From assembly GCF_002915575.1 (NCBI RefSeq), contig NZ_PQGD01000005.1, forward strand, positions 62,001 to 126,000: a DNA stretch of 64,000 nucleotides. The letters run 5' to 3'. Of this stretch, positions 47,811 to 58,865 are shown piece by piece. Under the pieces are notes generated by a model. It was given only the letters and a program-made list of their open reading frames with translations. It was not told where the DNA came from and did no database searches. Source of the stretch: Superficieibacter electus. GTDB taxonomy: Bacteria; Pseudomonadota; Gammaproteobacteria; Enterobacterales; Enterobacteriaceae. Positions within the stretch are counted from its first letter, which is position 1; each line of letters starts with the position of its first letter. The translations under genes were made by a program, and so were the position numbers.

Positions 47811-49166
47811 ATGGAAAGTACTAACAAGCTGAAGCGGGGCCTGAGCACCCGTCACATTCGCTTTATGGCACTCGGGTCGGCAATTGGCACCGGCCTTTTT
47901 TATGGCTCGGCAGATGCTATAAAAATGGCCGGTCCCAGCGTTCTGCTGGCTTATATTATTGGCGGCGTCGCCGCGTATATCATTATGCGTGCGTTGGGGG
48001 AGATGTCGGTTCATAACCCGTCTGCCAGTTCATTTTCACGCTATGCTCAGGATAACCTCGGCCCGCTGGCGGGCTATATCACCGGCTGGACCTACTGTTT
48101 CGAAATCCTCATCGTCGCCATTGCTGACGTTACGGCATTCGGCATTTATATGGGGGTCTGGTTCCCGCACGTGCCGCACTGGATTTGGGTGCTGAGCGTG
48201 GTGATGATCATCTGTGCAATCAACCTGATGAGCGTAAAGGTATTTGGCGAGCTGGAGTTCTGGTTCTCCTTCTTTAAAGTTGCCACAATTATCATCATGA
48301 TCGTCGCAGGCGTGGGCATCATTATCTGGGGCATCGGCAACGGCGGCCAGCCGACCGGCATCCATAATTTGTGGAGCAACGGCGGCTTCTTCAGCAACGG
48401 CTGGCTGGGGATGGTCATGTCATTGCAGATGGTGATGTTCGCCTACGGTGGTATTGAAATCATCGGGATCACTGCCGGTGAAGCGAAAGACCCGGAAAAA
48501 TCCATTCCCCGGGCGATCAACTCCGTGCCGATGCGTATTCTGGTGTTTTACGTCGGCACGCTGTTTGTCATCATGTCTATTTATCCGTGGAACCTGGTCG
48601 GCACCAACGGCAGCCCCTTTGTGCTGACGTTTCAGCATCTGGGCATCACCTTTGCGGCCAGCATCCTGAACTTTGTCGTGCTGACCGCGTCGCTCTCCGC
48701 GATTAACAGCGATGTATTCGGCGTTGGCCGTATGCTGCACGGCATGGCGGAGCAGGGTAGCGCACCGAAGTTCTTCGCCAAAACCTCACGGCGCGGTATT
48801 CCGTGGGTGACGGTGGTGGTAATGACGTTTGCGCTGCTGCTGGCGGTCTATCTTAACTACATCATTCCGGAGAACGTCTTCCTGGTGATTGCCTCGCTGG
48901 CGACGTTCGCGACGGTATGGGTGTGGATTATGATCCTGCTGTCGCAGGTCGCCTTCCGTCGTCGCCTGTCGCCGCAAGAGATAAAAGCACTGAAGTTTAA
49001 AGTGCCTGGTGGGGTGGTCACAACGATTATCGGCCTGATTTTCCTCGTCTTTATTATCGCACTGATCGGCTATCATCCGGATACCCGTATTTCGCTGTAC
49101 GTCGGCTTCGGCTGGATAGTACTGCTACTGATTGGCTGGATGTTTAAACGCCGCGCGAAAGCGTGA
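47811..49166 (+). CDS. proY: ProY, APC-superfamily amino acid permease (cryptic proline permease)
   Basis: The 451-residue protein has twelve predicted helices and the APC signature ([19 protein letters not shown] near residue 20). It is close to E. coli ProY (457), described as a cryptic proline permease; some work assigns histidine in relatives. The start at 47811 gives the E. coli N-terminus [10 protein letters not shown]; the ATG at 47796 is an alternative and neither has a strong ribosome site. The C-terminus lacks the last few residues of the E. coli protein. Confidence 0.92.
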   Translation: MESTNKLKRGLSTRHIRFMALGSAIGTGLFYGSADAIKMAGPSVLLAYIIGGVAAYIIMRALGEMSVHNPSASSFSRYAQDNLGPLAGYITGWTYCFEILIVAIADVTAFGIYMGVWFPHVPHWIWVLSVVMIICAINLMSVKVFGELEFWFSFFKVATIIIMIVAGVGIIIWGIGNGGQPTGIHNLWSNGGFFSNGWLGMVMSLQMVMFAYGGIEIIGITAGEAKDPEKSIPRAINSVPMRILVFYVGTLFVIMSIYPWNLVGTNGSPFVLTFQHLGITFAASILNFVVLTASLSAINSDVFGVGRMLHGMAEQGSAPKFFAKTSRRGIPWVTVVVMTFALLLAVYLNYIIPENVFLVIASLATFATVWVWIMILLSQVAFRRRLSPQEIKALKFKVPGGVVTTIIGLIFLVFIIALIGYHPDTRISLYVGFGWIVLLLIGWMFKRRAKA

Positions 49167-49216
49167 TGGCTTGCTGTTTTAGCCATCCGTAAACCTGCCA
49201 GACGCGGTGACGCTTT

Positions 49217-49250
49217 GTAGGCCGGGCAAGGCGCAGCCGCCGCCCGGCAT
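49217..49250. repeat. REP element between proY and the hydroxyacid dehydrogenase gene
   Basis: TGTAGGCCGGGCAAGGCGCAGCCGCCGCCCGGCA is a typical enterobacterial REP palindrome with an imperfect stem (GCCGGGC...GCCCGGC). It is located between convergent genes and can form a hairpin in both transcripts. Confidence 0.85.
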
Positions 49251-49273
49251 TACATCGCGTAACGCCGCAGTCT

Positions 49274-50212
49274 TTACGCTGGCGTGATCATGCTGCCATG
49301 CTGGAAATAATGCACCAGATTAGTGATGGTCAAATCGGCCATCGCCTGGCGGGTTTCGGCGGTATTGCTGCCGATATGCGGCAGTAACACCACGTTATCG
49401 AGGGCGCACAGCGCAGCGGGGATCTGCGGCTCCTGCTCGAAAACGTCCAGTCCGGCACCGCGCAGTTTACCTTCTTGCAGCAACGTTACCAGTGCGTCCG
49501 TGTCCAGCACGCTACCGCGCGCAATATTAATCACAATCCCTTCCGGCCCCAGCGCCTCTAACACCTCACGGTTGATAATATGCTGTGTGGCTTCGCCGCC
49601 AGGCAACGTCAGTACCAGAAAATCCACCGCCTTCGCCAGCTCAATTAACGCGTCATGATGCTGCCAGTCGGCCTGACCGTTCTTGCGTCGGCTAAAGTAA
49701 TGAATCGGCATATTGAACGCCGTCGCACGCTTTGCAACCTCATGCCCGATACTCCCCATCCCGACAATTCCGCAGCGTTTGCCGCTCATTTTCCACGCGC
49801 CGGGAAACGCCTCCAGCTGCCATTTTCCGGCACGCGCAAAGCGGTCAGCGAGGCAAATCTTACGCGTCACGGCCAGCATCAGCGCCAGAGCGGTATCGGC
49901 GACGCATTCATTCAGCACATCTGGTGTATTACTCACGTGAATATGGCGCTCGCGCAGCAACGGCAGGTTGAGCGCATCGAGACCGACGCCAAAGCTGCTG
50001 ACGGCTTCCAGCGCAGGGAGCTTATTGACCAACGCTGTGCTAATTCCCTTCGCTGCCCGAACCAGCGCCCCGCGAATGCGGCCGCCGTGCGCATTCAGGA
50101 ATGCGTCGCCCTCCTGAAGCCAGAATTTATGCACGGCAAAATGGCATTCAAGTGTGTCGATCATCGGCTGAGGGATTTCAGAAACCACCAGAATCTCGGG
50201 TTTACTGCTCAT
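49274..50212 (-). CDS. D-2-hydroxyacid dehydrogenase (glyoxylate/hydroxypyruvate reductase-like)
   Basis: This 312-residue protein has the D-isomer-specific dehydrogenase layout: a substrate domain, a Rossmann motif GIVGMGSIGHEVAKR (about residue 148), and catalytic Arg (NIARGSVLD), Glu (VFEQEP) and His (LLPHIGSNT). It would reduce glyoxylate, hydroxypyruvate or an aryl-pyruvate with NAD(P)H. The start at 50212 has AAGGATA upstream; the frame continues to 50611, which would overlap malZ. E. coli K-12 has no gene between proY and malZ. Substrate is not determinable. Confidence 0.85.
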   Translation of the reverse strand: MSSKPEILVVSEIPQPMIDTLECHFAVHKFWLQEGDAFLNAHGGRIRGALVRAAKGISTALVNKLPALEAVSSFGVGLDALNLPLLRERHIHVSNTPDVLNECVADTALALMLAVTRKICLADRFARAGKWQLEAFPGAWKMSGKRCGIVGMGSIGHEVAKRATAFNMPIHYFSRRKNGQADWQHHDALIELAKAVDFLVLTLPGGEATQHIINREVLEALGPEGIVINIARGSVLDTDALVTLLQEGKLRGAGLDVFEQEPQIPAALCALDNVVLLPHIGSNTAETRQAMADLTITNLVHYFQHGSMITPA

Positions 50213-50317
50213 GGCGTATCCTTTTATGCTCCACGGTAGTCCCCAGTATAAAAATTGTCTTATTCTGAAACGTCGTGCATCGGCACGAATTTGCGCCGGT
50301 AAATTCTGCGCCCCCGT

Positions 50318-50358
50318 CGTCCTCCCCGGAAAAAAAATGAAAAGAGGAGGGGAGGCCG
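50318..50358. promoter_or_regulatory. Candidate MalT boxes upstream of malZ
   Basis: GGGGAGGACG on the minus strand (50318-50327) and GGGGAGGCCG on the plus strand (50349-50358) each agree with the MalT consensus GGGGAKGAGG in eight of ten bases. malZ is a MalT-regulated gene in E. coli. The GC-rich, A-separated layout and the position 48-88 bases before the start make the reading plausible but unproven. Confidence 0.45.
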
Positions 50359-50405
50359 CGCTCCCTGTGTCATGGTGACGTGTTTTTATGCAAAGAGGAC
50401 TAACG

Positions 50406-52223
50406 ATGTTAACTGCCTGGCATCTTCCCGTTGCGCCGTTTATCGCGCAGCGACAGGATCGGCTCACGGTGACGCTGTGGCTGCGCGGCGAAAACTTACC
50501 CGCCCGCGTTGTACTGCGTACCGAGCTGGATAACGAAGAAATTTCCCTCTCCATGCGTCGTTCTGCTCGTGCTCCCCAGCCGGGAGTAGTAGCCTGGCGC
50601 GCGGATATCAATCTGAATGAGGGGCAACCGCGCCGCCGCTACAGCTTTAAGCTGCTGTGGGAGGATCGGCAACTGTGGTTCACGCCACAGGGGTTCAGCC
50701 GTTTTCCGCCAGCGAAGCTGGAACGTTTTGCCCTGGATTTGCCGGATAACGGCCCGGACTGGGTGGCGGATCAGGTCTTTTACCAGATTTTTCCCGATCG
50801 CTTTGCGCGCGGGAAACGCCAACCGATCCATCAGGATAATGTCTATTATCATCATGCCGCCGGGCGGGAGATTGTGCTGCGTGAATGGGATGAGCCGGTT
50901 ACCGCAGAAGCGGGAGGATCAACCTTTTACGGCGGCGATCTTGATGGTATCAGCGACAAGTTGCCATACCTGAAAACGCTGGGCGTCACCGCGCTGTATC
51001 TGAACCCGATCTTTTCCGCGCCCAGCGTGCATAAATACGATACCGAAGATTATCGCCAGGTCGATCCGCAGTTCGGCGGCAACGGCGCGCTGCTGCGTTT
51101 GCGGCAGAATACGCTGGAACAGGGGATGCGGTTGATCCTTGATGGCGTATTTAATCATAGCGGCGATTCGCATGCCTGGTTTGATCGCCATAACCGGGGT
51201 ACTGGTGGAGCCTGCCATAATCCTGAGTCTCCCTGGCGCGACTGGTACAGCTTTTCTGCGGACGGGCATGCGCTGGACTGGTTAGGTTACGCCAGCCTGC
51301 CGAAACTGGATTTTCAGTCACAGACGCTGGTTGATGAAATTTACGCGGGTGAAGACAGTATCGTGCGCCACTGGCTGAAAGCACCATGGCATATGGATGG
51401 CTGGCGGCTGGATGTGGTGCATATGCTCGGTGAGAACGGTGGCGCACGTAATAATCTGCATCACGTTTCCGGTATTACCCGGGCGGCGAAAGCAGCGCGT
51501 CCTGACGCGTATGTCTTCGGCGAGCACTTTGCCGATGCCCGTCAGTGGCTGCAAATGGATGCTGAAGACGCGGCGATGAACTACATGGGCTTTACCAAAC
51601 CACTGTGGGCATTTCTGGCGAATACCGATCTCTCGTACGATCCACAAAATATTGACGCCCGCACCTGTGTCGCCTGGATGGATAATTACCGGGCGTCGCT
51701 TTCCCACCAGCAGCAATTGCGGATGTTTAACCAGCTTGATAGCCACGATACGTCGCGCTTTAAGACATTATTAGGTAAGGATGTGGCGCGCCTGCCGCTG
51801 GCGGTGGTCTGGCTGTTTACCTGGCCTGGCGTGCCGTGTATTTATTACGGCGATGAAGTCGGGCTGGACGGCGCGAACGATCCTTTCTGCCGCAAGCCGT
51901 TCCCGTGGGATAAACGTCAACAGGACACTGAACTGCTGGCGCTTTATCAGCGGATGGCAAAACTACGTCATCGCAGCCAGGCACTGCGTCACGGCGGCTG
52001 TCAGGTGATTTATGCCGAAGATAATGTGGTGGTATTTGTTCGTGTGCTAAAGCAGCAGCGTGTGCTGGTGGCGATTAACCGGGGCGAGTCCTGTGAAGTG
52101 GTGGTCGGTGATCCGCCGTTACTCCACGTTAAAGCATGGCACCTGAAAGAGGGGAAAGGGACGTTTGAGAAAGAGGTACTGACGCTGCCTGCGGTTTCTG
52201 CGTCGGTGTGGATGGGGAACTAA
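50406..52223 (+). CDS. malZ: Maltodextrin glucosidase MalZ
   Basis: The 605-residue GH13 enzyme equals E. coli MalZ in length. Catalytic region motifs are GVFNHSG, the nucleophile Asp in GWRLDVVHM, the acid Glu in VFGEHFA and the third Asp in QLDSHDTSR. It splits glucose from the reducing end of short maltodextrins in the cytoplasm. The start at 50406 has AGAGGA upstream; the ATG at 50388 is less likely. Confidence 0.96.
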   Translation: MLTAWHLPVAPFIAQRQDRLTVTLWLRGENLPARVVLRTELDNEEISLSMRRSARAPQPGVVAWRADINLNEGQPRRRYSFKLLWEDRQLWFTPQGFSRFPPAKLERFALDLPDNGPDWVADQVFYQIFPDRFARGKRQPIHQDNVYYHHAAGREIVLREWDEPVTAEAGGSTFYGGDLDGISDKLPYLKTLGVTALYLNPIFSAPSVHKYDTEDYRQVDPQFGGNGALLRLRQNTLEQGMRLILDGVFNHSGDSHAWFDRHNRGTGGACHNPESPWRDWYSFSADGHALDWLGYASLPKLDFQSQTLVDEIYAGEDSIVRHWLKAPWHMDGWRLDVVHMLGENGGARNNLHHVSGITRAAKAARPDAYVFGEHFADARQWLQMDAEDAAMNYMGFTKPLWAFLANTDLSYDPQNIDARTCVAWMDNYRASLSHQQQLRMFNQLDSHDTSRFKTLLGKDVARLPLAVVWLFTWPGVPCIYYGDEVGLDGANDPFCRKPFPWDKRQQDTELLALYQRMAKLRHRSQALRHGGCQVIYAEDNVVVFVRVLKQQRVLVAINRGESCEVVVGDPPLLHVKAWHLKEGKGTFEKEVLTLPAVSASVWMGN

Positions 52224-52429
52224 CGCGTTTTATCACCTTGCCGGGTAGCGGTCGCGCGTTATCCGGTCACCCTATCAGTTGATAATGTCTTTGAAATACA
52301 TCACAAATCAAGACATTTCAGGCGGCAAAAAACGACGCATGATTGGCTATTTTTTGCTGGCGACAAGGTTCGCTAAAAAGCTCACCGTATCGGCAATATC
52401 CCTTTTAATTGCGTAATACGGAGCAAAAA

Positions 52430-54574
52430 ATGTCAGACTTGCAGGAGTGGCAAAAACTTGCCAACAAGGAACTCAGCCGACGGGAAAAAACCGTTGAGTC
52501 GCTGGAAAGACAGACGGCGGAAGGGATCAATATCAAGCCGCTGTATACCGAAGCCGATCTCGAGAATCTGGAAGTGACCGGTACGCTTCCCGGCCTGCCG
52601 CCTTATGTACGCGGGCCGCGCGCCACCATGTATACCGCGCAGCCGTGGACCATCCGCCAGTACGCCGGTTTCTCTACCGCCAAAGAGTCTAACGCCTTTT
52701 ACCGCCGCAACCTCGCCGCCGGGCAAAAAGGGTTGTCTGTTGCCTTCGATCTCGCCACCCACCGTGGCTACGATTCCGATAACCCACGCGTGGCCGGCGA
52801 CGTCGGCAAAGCGGGCGTGGCGATCGATACCGTTGAAGATATGAAGGTGCTCTTCGATCAGATCCCGCTGGATAAGATGTCGGTTTCGATGACCATGAAC
52901 GGCGCGGTGCTGCCGGTGATGGCATTTTATATCGTTGCCGCCGAAGAACAGGGGGTGACGCCGGAACAGCTTACCGGGACGATTCAGAATGATATTCTGA
53001 AAGAGTACCTGTGCCGCAATACCTACATTTACCCGCCGAAGCCTTCCATGCGCATTATTGCCGACATCATCGCGTGGTGTTCAGGCAATATGCCGCGCTT
53101 TAATACCATCAGCATCAGCGGCTATCACATGGGCGAAGCGGGTGCTAACTGCGTACAGCAGGTGGCATTTACGCTGGCCGACGGCATTGAGTACATCAAG
53201 GCTGCACTGTCTGCCGGACTGAAAATTGATGACTTCGCCCCGCGGCTGTCGTTCTTCTTCGGCATCGGCATGGATCTGTTTATGAATGTCGCGATGCTGC
53301 GCGCCGCGCGTTATCTGTGGAGCGAAGCAGTAAGCGGCTTTGGGGCGACCAATCCCAAGTCGCTTGCCCTGCGCACCCACTGCCAGACCTCCGGCTGGAG
53401 CCTGACCGAGCAGGACCCGTACAACAACGTCATTCGCACCACCATTGAAGCGCTCGGTGCCACGCTTGGCGGTACCCAGTCTCTGCATACCAACGCCTTT
53501 GATGAAGCGCTTGGCCTGCCCACTGACTTCTCGGCACGCATCGCCCGTAACACCCAAATCATCATTCAGGAAGAGTCAGAGATCTGCCGCACGGTCGATC
53601 CGCTGGCTGGCTCCTATTACGTGGAATCGTTAACCGATCAAATCGTCAAGGAGGCACGTAAGATCATCGGGCAAATTGATGAGGCTGGCGGGATGGCGAA
53701 AGCGATCGAAGCGGGACTGCCGAAACGAATGATTGAAGAAGCGTCCGCCCGTGAACAGTCGCTTATCGATCAGGGCAAGCGCGTTATCGTCGGCGTGAAC
53801 AAGTACAAGTTGGAGAAAGAAGACGAAACCGCAGTGCTGGAAATTGACAACGTGAAGGTGCGCAACGAACAGATCGCCTCGCTGGAGCGTATCCGCGCCA
53901 CTCGCGATGACAGCGCCGTGAAAGCCGCGCTGCAAGCGCTGACCCACGCCGCGCAGCATAATGAAAATTTGCTGGCCGCCGCCGTCAACGCCGCCCGCGT
54001 ACGCGCCACGCTTGGCGAGATTTCGGATGCGCTGGAAGCAGCATTTGACCGTTACCTGGTACCAAGCCAGTGCGTCACCGGAGTCATTGCGCAAAGCTAC
54101 CATCAGTCCGATAAATCAGCCAATGAGTTTGACGCTATTGTGGCGCAAACCAAACAGTTCCTGACGGAACACGGTCGCCGTCCACGTATCCTGATCGCCA
54201 AAATGGGCCAGGACGGCCACGATCGCGGAGCCAAAGTGATCGCCAGCGCCTATTCCGATCTCGGTTTCGATGTCGATCTGAGTCCCATGTTCTCGACCCC
54301 GGAAGAGATCGCCCGTCTGGCGGTGGAAAACGATGTCCACGTGGTCGGCGCATCGTCGCTGGCGGCGGGGCATAAAACGCTGATCCCGGAACTGGTAGAT
54401 GCGCTGAAAAAATGGGGACGCGAAGATATCTGCGTCATTGCTGGCGGCGTTATCCCGCCGCAGGATTACGCCTTCCTGCATGAGCGGGGCGTCGCAGCGA
54501 TCTACGGCCCCGGCACGCCAATGCTGGAAAGCGTACGTGATGTGCTGATGCGGATTAGCCAGCATCATGATTAA
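52430..54574 (+). CDS. scpA: Methylmalonyl-CoA mutase (sleeping beauty mutase)
   Basis: The 714-residue enzyme is close to E. coli Sbm/ScpA (714). The N-terminal TIM barrel holds the CoA-binding region and catalytic [14 protein letters not shown]-type stretch (about 70-85); the C-terminal cobalamin domain has DGHDRG (595-600) with the lower-axial His597. It converts succinyl-CoA to methylmalonyl-CoA with adenosylcobalamin. CGGAG lies before the ATG at 52430. It starts an operon with its repair chaperone; a 206-bp control region precedes it. Confidence 0.96.
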   Translation: MSDLQEWQKLANKELSRREKTVESLERQTAEGINIKPLYTEADLENLEVTGTLPGLPPYVRGPRATMYTAQPWTIRQYAGFSTAKESNAFYRRNLAAGQKGLSVAFDLATHRGYDSDNPRVAGDVGKAGVAIDTVEDMKVLFDQIPLDKMSVSMTMNGAVLPVMAFYIVAAEEQGVTPEQLTGTIQNDILKEYLCRNTYIYPPKPSMRIIADIIAWCSGNMPRFNTISISGYHMGEAGANCVQQVAFTLADGIEYIKAALSAGLKIDDFAPRLSFFFGIGMDLFMNVAMLRAARYLWSEAVSGFGATNPKSLALRTHCQTSGWSLTEQDPYNNVIRTTIEALGATLGGTQSLHTNAFDEALGLPTDFSARIARNTQIIIQEESEICRTVDPLAGSYYVESLTDQIVKEARKIIGQIDEAGGMAKAIEAGLPKRMIEEASAREQSLIDQGKRVIVGVNKYKLEKEDETAVLEIDNVKVRNEQIASLERIRATRDDSAVKAALQALTHAAQHNENLLAAAVNAARVRATLGEISDALEAAFDRYLVPSQCVTGVIAQSYHQSDKSANEFDAIVAQTKQFLTEHGRRPRILIAKMGQDGHDRGAKVIASAYSDLGFDVDLSPMFSTPEEIARLAVENDVHVVGASSLAAGHKTLIPELVDALKKWGREDICVIAGGVIPPQDYAFLHERGVAAIYGPGTPMLESVRDVLMRISQHHD

Positions 54575-55571
54575 CGAAGCCACGCTGGCAGACACCGTGC
54601 GGCGGTTACGTTTGGGCGAGCGGGCCACGCTCGCCCAGGCCATGACGCTGGTAGAAAGTCGGCTTTCACGTCACCAGGCGCTAAGCACACAGTTGCTGGA
54701 TGCCATTATGCCGTTTAGCGGCAACGCGCTGCGTCTGGGGATCACCGGTACGCCGGGGGCCGGAAAAAGCACCTTTCTGGAAGCCTTTGGCATGTTATTG
54801 ATCCGCCAGGGCTTAAAGGTGGCAGTAATTGCCGTCGATCCCAGCAGCCCGGTCAGCGGCGGTAGCATTCTTGGTGATAAAACCCGGATGATCGAACTGG
54901 CACGATCGGATGCGGCCTTTATTCGTCCGGTGCCTTCCAGCGGCCACCTGGGCGGCGCATGTCTGCGTGCGCGTGAACTCATTCTGCTATGCGAAGCGGC
55001 AGGTTTCGACGTGGTCATCGTTGAAACCGTCGGCGTGGGGCAGTCGGAAACGGAAGTCGCCCGGATGGTGGACTGTTTTGTGTCACTGCAAATTGCAGGC
55101 GGCGGCGACGATTTACAGGGGATTAAAAAAGGCATCATGGAGATGGCGGATCTGATCGTCATTAACAAGGATGACGGTGAAAACCATACCCATGTTGCCA
55201 TCGCCCGTCATATGTATGAGAGCGCACTGCATATTTTGCGCCGCAAGTATCAAGAGTGGCAGCCGCAGGTTCTGAGCTGTAGCGCGCTGGAAAAACGCGG
55301 CATCGAGGCCGTCTGGCACGCTATCTGCAACTTCAGAACGGTGCTTACCGCCAGCGGCCGACTCCAACAGGTGCGCCAGCAGCAGTCGGTGGACTGGCTA
55401 CAAAAACAGACTGAAGAAGAGGCGCTGCGCCTTCTGTTTGCCCGCGCCGATTTTGAGCGTTTCTATCAGCAGACACAACAGGCGGTTAAAAACCACAGCC
55501 TCTCGCCGCGCACCGGCCTGCGCCAGATCAGCGAATTTATCCAGAATCATTACTTTGAACAAAGAGATTAA
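54567..55571 (+). CDS. argK: MeaB-type GTPase chaperone of methylmalonyl-CoA mutase (ArgK)
   Basis: This 334-residue G3E GTPase has the P-loop GTPGAGKST near residue 66, a Mg-binding ETVGVGQSE motif and NKDDG for base recognition. Such proteins protect and reactivate the mutase, and the old ArgK kinase name is historical. It overlaps scpA by 8 nt and scpB begins one base after its stop, so stoichiometric translation is likely. Confidence 0.95.
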   Translation: MINEATLADTVRRLRLGERATLAQAMTLVESRLSRHQALSTQLLDAIMPFSGNALRLGITGTPGAGKSTFLEAFGMLLIRQGLKVAVIAVDPSSPVSGGSILGDKTRMIELARSDAAFIRPVPSSGHLGGACLRARELILLCEAAGFDVVIVETVGVGQSETEVARMVDCFVSLQIAGGGDDLQGIKKGIMEMADLIVINKDDGENHTHVAIARHMYESALHILRRKYQEWQPQVLSCSALEKRGIEAVWHAICNFRTVLTASGRLQQVRQQQSVDWLQKQTEEEALRLLFARADFERFYQQTQQAVKNHSLSPRTGLRQISEFIQNHYFEQRD

Positions 55572-55572
55572 T

Positions 55573-56358
55573 ATGTCTTATCAATACGTTAACGTTGTCG
55601 TCATTCATAAAGTAGCCGTTATTGAATTTAACTACGCCCGCAAACTCAACGCGCTCAGTAAGGTGTTTATCGACGATCTGATGCAGGCGCTCAGCGATCT
55701 CAATCGCCCGGAAATTCGCTGCATTATTCTGCGCGCGCCCAGCGGCGCGAAAGTATTCTCTGCCGGGCATGACATTCATGAACTCCCCACCGGTCGGCGC
55801 GATCCGCTCTCGTATGACGATCCGCTGCGCCAGATCACCCGTATGATCCAGAAGTATCCCAAACCGGTGATCTCGATGGTCGAAGGCAGCGTCTGGGGCG
55901 GCGCGTTTGAGATGATCATGAGTTCCGATCTGATCATCGCCGCCAGCACGTCCACCTTCTCGATGACCCCTGTCAACCTTGGCGTGCCGTATAACCTGGT
56001 CGGCATTCACAACCTGACCCGCGACGCCGGTTTCCATATTGTCAAAGAACTGATTTTCACCGCCTCGCCGATTACCGCCCAGCGCGCGCTGGCGGTCGGT
56101 ATTCTTAACCATGTGGTAGACGTCGAAGAGCTGGAAGATTTCACGTTGCAGATGGCCCACCACATCTCCGAAAAAGCGCCGCTGGCGATAGCGGTCATCA
56201 AGGAAGAACTGCGGGTGCTCGGCGAAGCGCACACCATGAATTCCGATGAGTTCGAGCGCATCCAGGGGATGCGCCGCGCGGTTTACGATAGCGAGGATTA
56301 CCAGGAAGGCATGAGCGCGTTTATGGAAAAACGGAAACCTAACTTCGTCGGCCATTAA
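55573..56358 (+). CDS. scpB: Methylmalonyl-CoA decarboxylase
   Basis: The 261-residue protein of the enoyl-CoA hydratase/isomerase superfamily equals E. coli ScpB in length. The oxyanion-hole regions FSAGHDIHEL and VEGSVWGGAFEM are visible. It decarboxylates methylmalonyl-CoA to propionyl-CoA. The start at 55573 is one base after the argK stop; the longer frame from 55438 is rejected. Epimerase is absent in the operon, as in E. coli. Confidence 0.96.
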   Translation: MSYQYVNVVVIHKVAVIEFNYARKLNALSKVFIDDLMQALSDLNRPEIRCIILRAPSGAKVFSAGHDIHELPTGRRDPLSYDDPLRQITRMIQKYPKPVISMVEGSVWGGAFEMIMSSDLIIAASTSTFSMTPVNLGVPYNLVGIHNLTRDAGFHIVKELIFTASPITAQRALAVGILNHVVDVEELEDFTLQMAHHISEKAPLAIAVIKEELRVLGEAHTMNSDEFERIQGMRRAVYDSEDYQEGMSAFMEKRKPNFVGH

Positions 56359-56382
56359 TGACGCCGACTCAAGGAGTGCACA

Positions 56383-57849
56383 ATGAAACGGATGAGCGCC
56401 GATGAAGCTGCGCAGATGATTCAGCATGACCAGATGGTGGCGTTCAGCGGGTTCACGCCCGCCGGTTCGCCTAAAGCGCTGCCAGCGGTGATCGCCCGCC
56501 GCGCCAGCGAACTGCATCAGGCACAGAAGCCTTTCCAGATACGATTACTGACCGGAGCGTCAATCAGCGCCGCTGCCGATGATGCGCTGGCAGAAGCCGA
56601 CGCCATCTCGTGGCGTGCGCCTTATCAGACCGCTGCCGGCCTGCGGCAAAAAATCAATCAGGGAAAGGTGAAGTTTGTCGACCTGCACCTGAGCGAAGTG
56701 GCGCAGATGGTCAACTACGGTTTCTTTGGCGATATTGACGTGGCGGTGATTGAAGCCTCGGCGATTACGCATGACGGGCGGGTCTGGCTCACCAGCGGGA
56801 TCGGCAATGCGCCGACCTGGCTGCAACGGGCCAAAAAAGTGATCATCGAACTGAATCACTACCATAACCCGCGCGTTGCCGAGCTGGCGGATATCGTGAT
56901 CCCCGGCGCGCCGCCGCGGCGCAACAGCGTTCCTGTCTTTCATGCTATGGATCGGGTAGGCACTCGCTATGTGCAGATCGATCCCAGCAAAATTGTCGCC
57001 GTGGTGGATACCGAACTGCCCGACGCCGGAAATGTGCTCGATAAAAATAATCCCACCTGTCAGCAAATTGCCGATAACGTGGTGACGTTCCTGCTCGACG
57101 AGATGGCGCACGGGCGCATCCCGCCTGAATTTCTGCCGCTGCAAAGCGGCGTGGGCAACATCAACAATGCGGTGATGGCGCGGCTGGGTGAAAATCCGGA
57201 TATTCCGTCGTTTATGATGTATTCGGAAGTATTGCAGGAGTCGGTGGTTCATCTGCTGGAAACGGGGAAAATCACCGGCGTCAGTGCTTCCAGCCTGACC
57301 GTATCCGCCGATTCATTGCGCAAAATCTACGACAATATGGATTTCTTCGCCAGCCGCATCGTGCTGCGCCCGCAGGAGATTTCCAATAACCCGGAAATTA
57401 TCCGGCGTCTGGGCGTTATCGCCCTGAACGTGGGGCTGGAATTTGATATTTACGGCCACGCCAACTCGACGCACGTCGCCGGGGTGAATCTGATGAACGG
57501 CATCGGCGGCAGCGGCGATTTTGAGCGTAATGCCTATCTCTCCATCTTTATGGCACCGTCCATTGCCAAAGACGGGAAGATTTCGACCATCGTGCCGATG
57601 TGCAGCCATGTCGACCACAGCGAGCACAGCGTAAAAGTGATCATTACCGAGCAGGGTATCGCCGATCTGCGCGGGTTATCACCGCTACAGCGGGCTCACG
57701 CGATTATCGATAACTGCGCGCATCCGCTATATCGGGACTATTTGCATCGCTATCTGGCGAATGCTTCCGGCGGACACATTCATCACGATCTCAGCCATGC
57801 TTTTGATCTACACCGCAACCTGATCGAGCACGGTTCAATGCTCGGCTAG
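56383..57849 (+). CDS. scpC: Propionyl-CoA:succinate CoA transferase
   Basis: This 488-residue protein (E. coli 492) belongs to the acetyl-CoA hydrolase/transferase family (CaT1-type). The catalytic Glu is likely in MMYSEVLQESVVHLL, and the C-terminal GIGGSGDFERNAYLS is characteristic. It moves CoA from propionyl-CoA to succinate, closing a cycle from succinate to propionate. It ends 4 nt into the convergent LysR gene. Confidence 0.95.
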   Translation: MKRMSADEAAQMIQHDQMVAFSGFTPAGSPKALPAVIARRASELHQAQKPFQIRLLTGASISAAADDALAEADAISWRAPYQTAAGLRQKINQGKVKFVDLHLSEVAQMVNYGFFGDIDVAVIEASAITHDGRVWLTSGIGNAPTWLQRAKKVIIELNHYHNPRVAELADIVIPGAPPRRNSVPVFHAMDRVGTRYVQIDPSKIVAVVDTELPDAGNVLDKNNPTCQQIADNVVTFLLDEMAHGRIPPEFLPLQSGVGNINNAVMARLGENPDIPSFMMYSEVLQESVVHLLETGKITGVSASSLTVSADSLRKIYDNMDFFASRIVLRPQEISNNPEIIRRLGVIALNVGLEFDIYGHANSTHVAGVNLMNGIGGSGDFERNAYLSIFMAPSIAKDGKISTIVPMCSHVDHSEHSVKVIITEQGIADLRGLSPLQRAHAIIDNCAHPLYRDYLHRYLANASGGHIHHDLSHAFDLHRNLIEHGSMLG

Positions 57850-58742
57850 TCAGCCATACCGTCACGATCTTCAGTAATATGCTGAAGCATCGTGGCGGTA
57901 TATCGATGATTTTTCAGCGAATAGAGATACTCCTGCATATACATCGGATTACCGGGAGCGTCAAAATACTTCAGCTTCGCCGGGTTCACCAGGCGCCAGG
58001 CAAAGTAAGGAATAACCGTCAAAAATTGTCCTCGCTCCACGGCGCTGATTTTGGCCATAAAGCTGTAGGGACGATAGATAATCGTTGGATTTATCCCGCA
58101 GGGGCGCATCCAGGCGTCCAGCATTGCTTCAAAATTGGCCCGGTTCTGGAAGCGCATTTGTAGCCAGGGCAGTTCACGCAACAGATCCTGCGGCAGTCTC
58201 TCTTCATAGCGACGGGAAACCAGAAACCCCAGACGCAGCGGCGACAGTTCGCTGATGGTCAGATTTTCCAGCTTCTGCACGCGAGCTGAAACATGCTGAG
58301 GGGAGATAATAAAATCAAGCTGGCGATCGAACAGGTTATCAATCACTCCGTTCTCGCTGAACTCGACGGCCTGGGTGGTGACACCATCATATTTATCGCC
58401 GAGGCTGATAAGCTGATCGAAAATAATCGTCGGATACGTGTTGTCGATGCCAATAACGATGTTGCGCGAGCGGTGCGCGGCGTGGTGAATGTCGTTATCG
58501 ATGGCCGATAAGCGCTGATAAATAGGAAACAGCTTCTGATATAACTCCTGTCCGGCTTTATTCAGACTGATGCTGTTATCTTTGCGGGTAAACAGCGTAT
58601 AGCCTATTTGATCTTCCAGCGCCGCAATACTTTTGCCGAAGGGGGATGCGGTCATGTGTATTTTCTCTGCGGCTCTGGCAATATTGTTAGTCTGCGCCAG
58701 CAGGATGAAATTACGCATCTTTTTTGAAATAAAAATATCCAT
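57846..58742 (-). CDS. ygfI: LysR-type regulator of the scp operon (YgfI-like)
   Basis: The 298-residue protein matches E. coli YgfI closely, starting with the winged helix (MDIFISKKMRNFILLAQTNN; helix-turn-helix about 18-37) and followed by a LysR effector domain (about 90-295). E. coli ygfI is also next to scpC in convergent orientation. The conserved linkage suggests control of scpA-argK-scpB-scpC, although the promoter of that operon lies more than 5 kb away on the other side. The effector is not known. Confidence 0.9.
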   Translation of the reverse strand: MDIFISKKMRNFILLAQTNNIARAAEKIHMTASPFGKSIAALEDQIGYTLFTRKDNSISLNKAGQELYQKLFPIYQRLSAIDNDIHHAAHRSRNIVIGIDNTYPTIIFDQLISLGDKYDGVTTQAVEFSENGVIDNLFDRQLDFIISPQHVSARVQKLENLTISELSPLRLGFLVSRRYEERLPQDLLRELPWLQMRFQNRANFEAMLDAWMRPCGINPTIIYRPYSFMAKISAVERGQFLTVIPYFAWRLVNPAKLKYFDAPGNPMYMQEYLYSLKNHRYTATMLQHITEDRDGMAD

Positions 58743-58865
58743 AGCTACCTCATATCAATCGCTATGGCATATCCTCATGTGGCGAAAAAAAACACTGGAT
58801 GTGGCGTCTCACTTTTACAGTTACTCACAGAATAGCAGCATCGGGAATAGAATAATCTGAAGGAA

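Noticed and set aside
49274-50611. Longer 445-residue form of the hydroxyacid dehydrogenase
   Set aside because: The extra N-terminal part crosses the promoter and start of malZ; the ATG at 50212 has a good ribosome site and gives the family length.
55537-56517. 326-codon open frame on the minus strand over scpB
   Set aside because: It is fully antisense to a well-recognised scpB and shows His/Arg-rich, low-complexity composition typical of antisense frames in GC-rich coding DNA.
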